DNA of 64,000 bases from Echinometra lucunter (Eukaryota > Echinodermata > Echinoidea > Camarodonta > Echinometridae). The DNA lies in NCBI GenBank assembly GCA_029962745.1, contig CM057165.1:26902988-26966987 (forward strand), read 5' to 3'. This document shows, piece by piece, positions 12,296-23,900 of this stretch (positions are counted from its first letter, which is position 1; each line of letters starts with the position of its first letter). The notes below the pieces were generated by a model. The model did not search any database and was not told the DNA's origin. It worked only from the letters and a program-made list of their open reading frames with translations. The position numbers were made by a program, and so were the translations under genes.

Positions 12296-12600
12296 CTTTC
12301 TCTCTCCGAGACTTTTTCTTCTCATTACCTTGTCATCATCGTTTTTCTTATCCATTTTCTTCCTGTTTTTCCTCTTTACCTTTCCCCTCTCTTTTTTCTC
12401 TTTTTTCCCTTCTCTTTTTCTTTTCTTTTTCCTTTTTCTTCTCTCCTTTTCCTTTTCTCTTTTTCTTCTCCTTTTTTTCTTTCTTTTTTCTTACCCCTTT
12501 TCATTTTTTTTCTCTCCCCCTTTTTCATTTTTTCCGACGGCAGCGCAGATTTACCGACGATATCCTGAGCAGTGGGGGGGGGGGGGGGGGGGGGGGGTGT
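12296..12600. repeat. Pyrimidine (CTTTT) tract followed by long poly(G)
   Basis: About 240 bp of almost pure C/T on the plus strand (12296-12535) is followed by a run of more than 20 G near 12572-12597. The first is a candidate triplex-forming sequence and the second a candidate G-quadruplex. No gene is present. Confidence 0.85.
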
Positions 12601-12624
12601 CACACCCCCACACCCCCCGCTAGC

Positions 12625-12890
12625 TACGGCCCTGGGGCGGCGTCAGGGTATTTTGATTTCGGGGGGGGGGGCAAGATGACACATAGGTGAGTTTATTGAC
12701 GTTTTAAATGAACAAATAGTATTATATAGTTGCAAGCCTCAAGTCTCTCTTTTCCCACCCTCTTCTTTCTTCTTCCTCCTCTTTTTCTTCCTTTTCTCCT
12801 CTTTTTTCTTTCTTTTTATCACTTGAAAAATCATAGGAGGAGCATTCGCCCCCTGCCCCCCCCCCCCCTGTAGCGCCGCCCCTGTCCAAG
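12625..12890. mobile_element. Small GC-terminal element, hAT-like remnant
   Basis: A left end containing CTGGGGCGGCG (near 12630) and a right end containing CGCCGCCCCTG (near 12873) are near-perfect inverted repeats. They flank about 250 bp with poly(G) inside the left end, a long CT tract, and poly(C) inside the right end. This matches the construction of the 8917-9877 element, but the flanking target duplication is not clear. Tentative. Confidence 0.45.
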
Positions 12891-14942
12891 TAATAATATA
12901 CGAGGGAGCGTATGACTGCAAGTATTCCAGAAAAAAATTGTGTTTATGTGTACACTTGAAATATGTTATTTTGAACGAATCTAGTTGGGAACGTCCCGGG
13001 GAACGTCTGGCTTTTCCAGGTTTGTTTACAGTCCAACCTCCAGCCTCTCTTATCCATGCTCTCACTCTCCCCCACCCCACCCCTTCCCTCTCTCCATCTC
13101 TTTCCCTGTCTCTCTCACTAATTTTGTCTCTTTACCTATTTTTCAGTCATAATACCTAACCCCCCCCCCCCCTCTCTCTCTTTTATTTTTTCTGTCAATA
13201 GGAATGTTTAATTTTTAGGTCCCGTTATTATTATTTTCTATTATTCAATATGATTCACGTTATTACAACTTTGCATAACTTTTGGCCAAACTCTATTATT
13301 TATGGTCAACACGAGAATGTGCATATTATCATAGGTGGCGTGGTTTACTGCACCATATATTAACACTAAAAAAAAAAAGAAAAAAAAAATGTTGGGGCTT
13401 GCAGCTGGATATCTGAATGAGCCTATAATAGCGGGATTCATTTTCATTTCCACAAACAAAATTTATCGACAAGGTGTTTTCATTTCTATCAAAGCAAAAA
13501 CAGATAAATGCTGGTTTCAAAAGCATTAAGCAGATGAAGAATTCTTGACATGAAGCAACTTTTAATAACTGATATTATATCTTCAAGGGCAATCTTGATA
13601 CTGCACTAGATATAAAACCATTTATGGCTTTAACGTAATGGTTTCCATGCCAACATGAATAGTCATTTTAATCAATGTAAGTAACACCAACTGGATCATG
13701 CATAAAATAAATACATGTGATAATAGATTCCTATCTCTGGACAAGTGACCTCATGAATATGCTTACATCTACATGCAGGACAAAGAAAACAAATCATAGG
13801 CAGTACTTGTTATTTGTGAATAGAATTTATTAATGTGATATAAGTCACATTTTCCCAAAACATTTTTTTTCTCTTCAAAATCCTCTGCAAGGACTTTTTG
13901 AATCATTATCATGGGTATGGCACAAAATTAACTGACGCGTTATTTGAAGCAAGACAGACAAAGGAACAACAAACACAATGAATTATTTCTATGAAAAAAC
14001 ATAATTTTTAGATCATTATAGGCACTATGTTAGAAATAACTATTGCCTACCTTACAGTACCATCACTTAAATCATTTATGGAAGCCATTTTCTTTCAAAT
14101 AATTTTGACCATGTTTCAGCATAAAGACTAAACATTTACAGTAATTGCAAATGTATATATTTGTCACACCATATTTCACTTCAATGCATTTACTTCCACA
14201 ATGTTAAAAAAAATCTGGGAAAAATCAAAATACATGTACACGTATGACAAAATAGGAAGGAATGCGTATTATCATTGTGGGGGAGCCAACAAGACAAAAG
14301 AACAATCTTGAATGCTTTGGTTTGCAACATGTGCCAGTAACAGAAAATCGAAACAGTTACTATGGATTATTGTATTTATTAATACATATCTAATCAGAGC
14401 AGCATATCTTTAACAAAGATGCATCCGAAATGCAAATAATTCATCAAATTGCTATTTATATTGATATACTTAAAACAGGTTTGCACTCAAACAACCAATG
14501 TAAAGTTGGAATAGATACAGGTTCCCATATTACTTGTACATTGTATACAAGAATATCTCCATCTTACATTTCTCATATGTCTATTGTTAAAGGAGTCCAG
14601 ACTGTGTCTGATATCTGTCTAGACGTGCATCCCCCCCCAAAATGATTTTTTTTGGGTTTTTTTTGGGGGGTTTAGATTTGACGATCCAATGACTGCATTA
14701 TATTTCCCCACAAAGCCACAATTATCATCATAATATTGAGCTCAAGTTATACTGACCCTTATAACAGTGTTGACCTGAACAGACATAAAAAGTGATGAAA
14801 TCTGGACAATATCAAAGTCTCATATTGTTTGTATCACATTTCAGATGAAAGTCTGAACTTGATTATTCTGTCATTTCTTCACGTCTATTGTATTTGTGGA
14901 CCTTTGTATCACTGTAGAGAATGATGTCCAGATCTGACTCTG
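12891..14942. other. Intergenic / SPOUT1 3' flank
   Basis: A CT-rich low-complexity run lies at 13060-13190, with poly(C) near 13160. A segment at 13331-13381 resembles one at 30451-30487 (TGGCGTGGTTTACTGC core), so it is a dispersed repeat. From about 13560 to 14942 the sequence is AT-rich and unremarkable and probably includes the SPOUT1 3' UTR. A minus-strand AATAAA (plus TTTATT at 14375-14380) is a candidate polyadenylation signal about 560 bp past the stop. Confidence 0.45.
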
Positions 14943-17900
14943 TCACCTGTTCAAGTCTTGTGCATTGAGAATCTTGGGTCTGAGCGTTGCCATAGTAATC
15001 AGTACGGCCTCCTGTTTAAAGAGAGTGAATGTGTATGAATGTGATGGTATTAAAGACTGTGTGCATTGATAGGAAGGTTCACATTAATACTGATATGTAG
15101 TAATCTTAAAGGGGGTACCCAATGCTGAAACAATGTTAGCTCATTTAAAAGAGCATGATTTTATTAGCAGAAAATCATCTGCCTAAAGCTTTTTACAAGG
15201 TCGTGTTGCCAAGGAAACCCCAAAATGTGGTAAGATTTCAGGATATTTTTGACCCCTCAGCTGTGACCCAGTTTCAACTGGGTACCCACTTTGACGTCAA
15301 AATGACGTCAAAGTGGGTACCTTGTCGCGCACTTCTAGCAAAATGCGCGCAAGGTATAATACATATTGTACAGTCCAGCGCGCAGCACAACTGCAATGCG
15401 CGAAGCTGGGTACCCACTTTTACGTCATACCTCATACTCAAATTTTTGGGTCAACTCTTGACTTTTTATGAGAAAATTAGCCAAAATGCAATGATTTCGA
15501 CTGAAAATCGTCAAATTTTCAATGTTATTCTTCTTAGAATTCTATTCTCGATCATATATCAAAAAAAAATTTACCATTGTGCAATCACTTTAATCACCTT
15601 TTGAAGAGGCATAAATTTCAAATTTGTCTCTTATTTTAGGAGGGATTGTGAAAGAGAAATATTTTGTAGTAGAAAAGAGTTGTGGGTGTATATCATCTCA
15701 ACTCAAAGAAACATTTCCAACATCTTTGAGCTTCCAACCCAAATCATATGAAATAGATGACTTGAATTATAATAGATTTGATGAGAAAAAAAATTAATTT
15801 TGATTGAGGAAATGAAGAATGCTAGATAGAGCTAATTTCATCACGGATAAGAAAGAGAAGAGAAACAAGCAAACAATATAATTATTTCAGTGTAACCATC
15901 AGTGCTGTATCCGAGGCCGGCTCAGCCGAGACTGAGACCGAGACCGAGACACAGGCATTCCGAGACCAAGACCGAGACCGAGACAACTGCGAAAGTAGAT
16001 GCTCTGGAGGGAGCAAACTACTTGGTATGGAGCGCACCATAGAGTTACATATAAATTTATTATATGCTCACACAGTTGTGTGACGTTTTTTTAAGACTGA
16101 AGCAAGGATATTGAGCGGCGGTTTCTCCCCGATCCCCGAGAGTTCCTAAATGATATTCGGGCTGGTGGAATGAGCGAAAAAAAACCCCCAGAGAACGAGA
16201 GATTTGTTACTGCCTCGCTCAGGCCTGGAGCTGAGACATCGAGACATTAGCCTCCGAGGCCGAGACATCAGGCTCCGAGGCCAAGGCCAAGGCCGAGGAC
16301 GCAATTTTCGGCCTCGAGACCAGCCTCGAGGCATACAACGCTGGTAACCACAGAAGAACTGAAATCTATGGCTTTATTGCTTCACAAATAGCGGAATTCA
16401 TACAGTATTCATGACAATATGGAAACCTCTTGTGCCAAAATTAATTATCTCATAATTTTTCTGCTTCCAATGATAAGAACCAACAAAACTGTTAATTGCC
16501 TTGGGATGCGGTAAGTTAGTAAAGAAAAACAGTTATTGACAAACAGATAATTTCGGGCTCAAATACACTAGAGATAAGCAATAAAATGATTGCTTATTGC
16601 ATGTAAATATCTACCTGGTAGATATACTGGTAGTCCAATAAGTCCATGTAATAAGCAATCATTTTATTGTTTATCTTTTATTTTCCATTCAGCTAAAGTT
16701 TATTTTGTGACATAGCACTGGTACAGTGTGCTATGTCACATTAACATAATGATCAAACAAAACACTGCAGGAAAAGACTAGCTAGCTAGAATTATAAATC
16801 AAAGCATGGTAATTACCTCTGTTCTAATAGTTCTGCTTCCTTGGTTTGGGCATACATTAACATAATGATCAAACAAAACACTGGGATCAGAGACAAGCAA
16901 TGCCTGATCCATCTCTAAGCTGAACTCCAGACCTTGCACACCACCAAAGACGATCAACGCATGTCTGCAAAGAGAGATTATATTCAAGCTCAGGGAAAAC
17001 CAAACATATACAATGTAATTATACAGGTATTATATGCAAGAAATATCTGGGTAGTTCATTAAATTCCAGGAAGTGGATCAAGTTGTTTTGTCAATATATC
17101 AGGCTATGGAAATAAAGGCTGTTTCAAAAAGAAAGATTACCATGTCACCTTACACACATTGATACTATGCACGTAATACAACACATCCAATTGCTTAATT
17201 GAATGTAAACAGTACAATATCATTTCATGTATACATTTTACTCTTTTTTTTTTTAAATCAAATTTGTTTATACTTGTCTTTAAAAGAACTGTTGCTGGGT
17301 TAGTGCCATGATCATCCTTGGAGGGTGTATGCACCCTAGAAGTTTCACTATGATGATGATGATAATGATGATTACCATTATTATTATCAATAAGGTGGGT
17401 GAAAAGAAAAATCTTTATAAATGCGACAGCACTTGTCTGTCTTAGGCTTCCAATCTGGAAAGAAATATAGGCAATCAAAAATTGACTTCACATAGCGAAT
17501 AAAAGATATGCTATGCAGCAACTATACTATGCAAATACATATACCAGCTTTTTGTCAATAGATATTGCTCTTACTTGAAGTGAGGTAGATCCATGTCATC
17601 AGCACGAGTTCCCCTCTCTGATGTACCAATAGTGAGATCATAGCCACTGCTTGAGAATGGACATCCTGTGAAAACAGCCCCCAAGCTGGATGCCAGCCTA
17701 ACAGAGTAACCCCAATATAGGCCTGCCTCAAGGCGAGGGGTAGAGGGTGATACCACTTTACACTGGCAATGCTTTGGTGAAGCTCCTCCTATTACACAAT
17801 AGACACACACAATATATATACATATATCATGTGAACTGCTAAGTACACGTAATAATTTTCTATAATCGACAAGATATCAGTACTATTACATGAATTACAA

Positions 17901-20900
17901 AACTGCAACGGTGATTCTGTACTTCACAATACTGATCAATAACAAATAATTTTTGAAAAATTATATTTGTATATCTGTTTTGTGAATGATCTTTTTGTCA
18001 GAGGTTGTTTCTGAAGATATTATCTGAGATTTAATTATTTTTCAGTATATTTTTTAATTTTGTATATGTGTTTTTTTAAAAGAAGCGAACAAATAATAAA
18101 TGAAATAAAAGACATGATCCATTCATTTCCTTTCATTTGCACACAACGGTATTACAAATATTAATTTACAAATCCCCAAAGTATAAGTGTTTAAAAACTC
18201 ATAAGAATTTGAGGAAAGAATCAGACAGTACAATCAACATAAAGTAAGGCACAGACAGATTTCTTTTTTCTCACTTTCTTCTCTCAATGTAAAAGTCTTT
18301 ATGTAGGATCTACAAATTGTTTTCATTGTCTTCCCTCACCTTTCTTTGTGTTCATCTTGACTGTAACTCTGAGTCCTGCTTGTAGCTTCTTGTCAATTTC
18401 TACTTCCTAGATCAAAGAAGAATCAAGACTGGACCATGAATGTTCATGAGTAAACAAAGAGCTCATTTTCTTGAAATTCCACTTCATGTTGATGATTCAA
18501 GATTTCAAGCATGTAACACAAAATGCTGAAAATATATGACATCCAACACTAACAAAAAACAAAAAACAAAAAACAAAACAAAACAAAAAAATTAAAAATG
18601 ACATTTATACAAGTGAAGCATTACACAACAAAAAGAAATAAATCTATACCTTGTATAATCCAACATTGACGAGAGAGCCATGTCCCTTGCCTACTGGTCT
18701 GTCTACCACAACGCCCTCCCTGTATGCTACCTCCTCATTGGCTCTTACATGATGGGGGCTGTCTAGAGGGTTCAGTAAACCTAGATTATGAGAGGAAATC
18801 ATATTGTACAAAGAACATTTGTAGTTTAACAAACTTCCACACTCCCTGCTTAATAATCTGCCTACTAAAACATCCTGTCTGCACAGTACCTCCTTATTTG
18901 CTCTTACCTAAATGAGGATTGTCAAGGCAAATGTCTGGGGAATTCACTAAATCTAGGTTAAGGTAGGAAAGCACATATGTTTAACTGCCATGTAACACTT
19001 GTAGGCATTCTGTCAGCTAATGATTTGTAGTGAAAAGGAATACTCAAAGCAAAAGAGTTCACACAAACCTGCATACTGTAGGTCACTGTGTTTGGGAAAG
19101 AAGCTTTTCCTTAGATACCTGCAAGAAAAAATGAAATGACTTCTTAGAAAATTTTCAGCATTAATTTTGTACACAAGCTTGAAGGCTCAAGAATTATCAG
19201 CTACATGAAAAGTGTTATATAATTTGCATGATTTCATTAACAGAATTGTCCATGCACATACGTGTACTTGTACAAGCTCTATAAGAATAGAATATGAATA
19301 TTTGTACAGAATTTGACTGTATTCTTGTTTTTGTTATGAGCAGGTTTCCTTAGTTATAATAATAATAATAAAAGCAATTCTGATATACTCATGCTCCTTT
19401 ATCCTGTCAGTTATCTAGTTATGGAAGTATAACTTACTGAGGGCATTCCAGGTACTGCAAGATCCTGGCCAGTTGAACATTAGCATTCCCTTTCTTACCA
19501 ATACCACTGAACACTCCATCTGTATTTTCTCTGAAAAGAAATGTTAGAATCAATATAAAAAATGACAGATCAGCTGCACTTTAATTCAAATATCTGATGT
19601 ATGCATCGTAATTAAGTTGGACTGGTGCAAGAGTCAAAATATTTCTAAACATTTTCCCCAGAACTTTTCTCTTGATAATTATATCTCTGGCCCTTGAAGG
19701 TCCTTTTGTTCTTTGCCCTTACACAGACTTGTTTTCTTTTTCTTTTTTTTTCACTTTAAAAGGAGAGGGCACCACCATTTGGACATCTTTTCCCCCTTTG
19801 ATCAGACTATGAAGAGTAATTATCATTTATGTTATTTTAATTTATCATTTGTCTCTACGTACAAATTCATTCTTTCATTTCATAGATGAGAATTTCTAAT
19901 CTACATTAAGCCAAGTTACAGCAAACTTCCTTTTCCATGACATCATTTTGAAAGGGGATTCTTTGATATTACAGAGTTAGGAACAGGTGATTTTAAATGT
20001 GTTTTTAGCAGTTATATGGCATTGTCATGATCAAGCACAAGGCTAGTAATATGGATTTTGCCCAGTGAGCAATAGAGGGTTTATAGAAAATTGGTCTACT
20101 ACCAGTTGGTCTAATTGCCAGATCATCCAACACCACCATGGCTAAACCCATTTGGTCTATTATCATTTTGATCTAATACCCACTTGGGCTAATTGTCTGA
20201 TGTTGTCTAATGATCAAATGGTCTAATTGCCACTTCGTCTACTTAGTCTTCCTCATTTCATCTAATTGCTATTTGGTCTATTACCAGTTCGTCCTATCAG
20301 ATAGACTAAGTGGTGTTAGACCAAGTAGGTATTGGACGAAATGGGCATATCCTAACTGGAAATTAGACAAAATGATAAATGGGCTAAGTGACATTTATTA
20401 GACCCTTGTAGACCAAATGGGATTAGACAATGTGGGGTGAGACCAAACAGGCATTAGAGAAAGTGGGAGTAGACCAAGTGACAATTCACCCAAAAGAGGA
20501 CAGGTCTGAATCCTGGTGCTCAGCAATTACCAGACTAAAAATGTGGGAACTGCTAAATATAGGCTTTTGAAATATGATCACCTCAAAGCAAACCCTCCAT
20601 TTAATACAAGACTCACCTCGCAGTAGATCCTGATTCATCAAAGATAATGATCTCATCTATGTTGAAAATTGCTAGAGCTCTGGCAATCTGACATAGCAGA
20701 AAGAAATATCTATTACTATTAAGGTGGTATGATTTGAATTATCCCCCCCCCCCCAAAAAAAAAATATGTTATCACATTCTAGCTCTTGTTTTAATTGCCA
20801 AAGGGAATTGGGTGTCATACAAGAAAAATATAAGATCAACAAAATTTGTTCATATGTGGAAATGTGAAATCATTTTGTATTATAATCATTTTCTCATGGA

Positions 20901-23900
20901 TTACCAGTGTTCATTTTTTTCGAAATTCAGCTGGAAACTTACCTGGCCTGCTAGATATGTCCTGAGCTCAGGAGACTGTGCATTATCAAGTATAGATCCA
21001 GGAAGTGCAATAGACATTGTCCATGGTCTGCCTGAAACTAAGACACAAGCACAATTCATAAAACCACAATTTATTATTCTTTTCTAAATACTCAGTTTAA
21101 AGAATAGATATACTATGGATAAAAACATAAGCTCATAGAATTAGAAACCAAATGAGGGAATAACATAATACATTATACTTACTGAACAATACAATGCTAC
21201 AAGATACACTTTCTAGATAAATCATAGTTTCCCTAGTTACAAAAATGTCATAACCTTTGCACTATTCAAGGCTGAAGTATTATCCATCAATAAATATATA
21301 CATAATTAATCTATCCATCAATTAGTGTAAAAAAAATTACTAGTTCACCTTGGTTTTCAAGCTCACTTTCACTTTCCTCCTTTCCGTGAGATGATATTTT
21401 TTCTTTCTCCTGCATTTGCTGCTTAGCAAGCCGGAGCAATCTTTCTTCTCGCTTTTTCTTCTTTCGCTCTTTGACTAAATGAAGGGAAGCAAAAAAGAAA
21501 TTTCCTGTTATAGTGGAAGGGATACTTAACTCTTCCTCTTCTTTCACAACATGCAAATGATTGTCAACGCTGTCAAGCTATGCTTATGTGACAATCCTTT
21601 ATGATTTCTGCATAAATTGATTACTTTATTTCTAAAATAACATCAATTACCAGTATACTATCTGTTTATTATGTTGTAATCCACTTATACAGTGAATGTG
21701 AAAATGACTGAAAAGAAACAAATAAATAAATCAAATAAAAAGTCAAACAAATAAAAAGAAATGAAGTTTACACCCATATATAGTTAACCTTGCATAACTC
21801 AAAGTCGCATAAGTCTAACTTTCCCTAAGTTGAATAGATTCTTTTGACAAAACTATACAAAACATGCTATTTTCATTTCCTGAAGCAAACTTTGCATAAG
21901 TTGAACTATTTTTTGTGGTCCCAACAGATTTGGCTTACACAAAATTCTAAAGCTGTTAATTATATTGTTATACCAGCCATTATCATATTTATCATTACTT
22001 TATTTGGCAAATCATATACATTACAATACATAAAAAGAAAAACAACCAAACAAACATAGATAAAGCAACCACTGGAATGAAAGGAACAGAAAAAGGTTAG
22101 ATAAATAACTGTGGTATAAAGCCTTGGTTGATGACATAAAATACATAATGCATGTCCTTACTAATTACACAACATAAATATTAAAAAAATCATATAAAAA
22201 TACAGTACCACATGAACTACAATTAATGCACACCACATTTCCTACTAAATATCACTTACAACTTGGGAGAGAAGATAGAAACATATGAGGAAAGGGAGGG
22301 GGCAATGAAGGAGAGAAAGAGATAGAAAGAGTTTGAAATTATGAAATAAAATGCTTACACTATTCAAAAAAATTTCTGACAACAGAGATTTTTGTAGTAA
22401 AACTTATCGACTTACAGGCAGAATCTTCAAAGTCTGGTACACAATTTCTCATCAACAGTATTTCAACAAATGGATTTTCTCCCCCCATCTCCCCCCCCAA
22501 AGAAAATATATTTACCTTCTTTCTTCCAGTCTTTCCATTCAAGTGCCTGTAATAAATGGAAATATATGTAACTGATTAATATCATCTAAATCAATGTACA
22601 CTTAACTGACAGAGTAAAAACATATACATTAAGCATTTATTTTCTATTTAGAGAAGGTGAACAAATGAAGATTGAGTTCCCTAAGAGATAATGGGATTAA
22701 ATTTGTTGCAATTGTCCTCATACTTCATGAGAACAATAAAATATGCCTTCTTCCAGATTGTAAAAATACAGTGGAAACTCTGTATAAAGAGATCTGATAT
22801 AATAATATTCCTGATAAAATGAGCTAATATTCCGGTCCCAGCTCTTTATATTTTATAGTTTTTTAACCCTGATATACAGAGATTCCTGCTATAACAAGGT
22901 AATTTTGATGGTCCCAAGGACCTCATTATACCGAGTTTCCACTGTACAATAGTTCTTCTAACTCCCAACCCCTTCCTTTTGTCTAAAAAGTGGCTCACTG
23001 TAACTGATTCAATTGCAATATACTGTTTACCATTACTAAAGCAAGCTATTGTGAACTCCTCCTGACTTCCATCCTCTGATCTCCACCATAACATGACAGG
23101 TCATGGCAGAATTTTGTTTACGCCTCAGGCTCAATCAATTAAAGATAAGGCACATTCTTCTTACCTGTTCTGATAGGTGGTTAGAGTGAGCCTGTGGATC
23201 TGGAAGGTTGATGTAGATTCTATGCTCTCCAATCAACTTATTTTGTTCCAAGCAATTCTTGATCTTCTTAGATGTTTCTTGTCGATACCAAAGGGTGTCA
23301 CTAGAAATCTGTTATATTGAAATGATACAACATCAGCCAAAATTGTAATGGTCAGCACAAATAACCAAGAGTATTACCTCTGGCAAAACGTGTGTTTTAT
23401 CTGTTTAAAATTAGTCCAAGTCATCTGATAGTAAAATAAGAGCAATTCAACAGTGCATGGTCAACACTTTTCCACCTCCCAAGGAATTTTCAATTTATGC
23501 ACATCTCAACAAAAGCTACATAATAATTACCATTACCTCATCCACCTAAAATATATTTACCTACTCATCTTTGACTAAAATCCCTGCCATATTTTCCATG
23601 TTATCATGGACAAATGATAATTGCAAATGATTTCAAATACTTCAAATACCCTATGACTTTTGACCTAACATACATACCTGTGATGATACATACTAGCACC
23701 AAGTTTGAAGTTCATACCTCAAATGGTTCTTGAGATACCAAGTTATCTTGTGCAAAACCTGAAATTTTAGAATTTACCTCTGACCTTTGACCTACCTATA
23801 AAATCTAACCAGATCTTCTACCTATGGTGATACATCCTAGGACCAAGTATGAAGTTCATAGTTTAAACGGTTGACAATAGTTATAATAATAATAACGTCT

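Noticed and set aside
11709..12623. 304-codon plus-strand open frame
   Set aside because: It runs through the GAGCGAG array, a pyrimidine tract and poly(G), with phenylalanine/serine and glycine runs; only the 12025-12290 part has normal complexity.
15155..15604. 149-codon plus-strand open frame
   Set aside because: It overlaps the inverted repeat with CRE cores and related repeat copies, has no recognisable domain and lies in a SPOUT1 intron.
22846..23094. Possible separate first exon of SPOUT1 on the minus strand (open frame starting MLWWRSEDG)
   Set aside because: Its only good donor (after AGTAATG) is in the wrong phase for the next exon, and most of the frame is the TA-flanked MITE.
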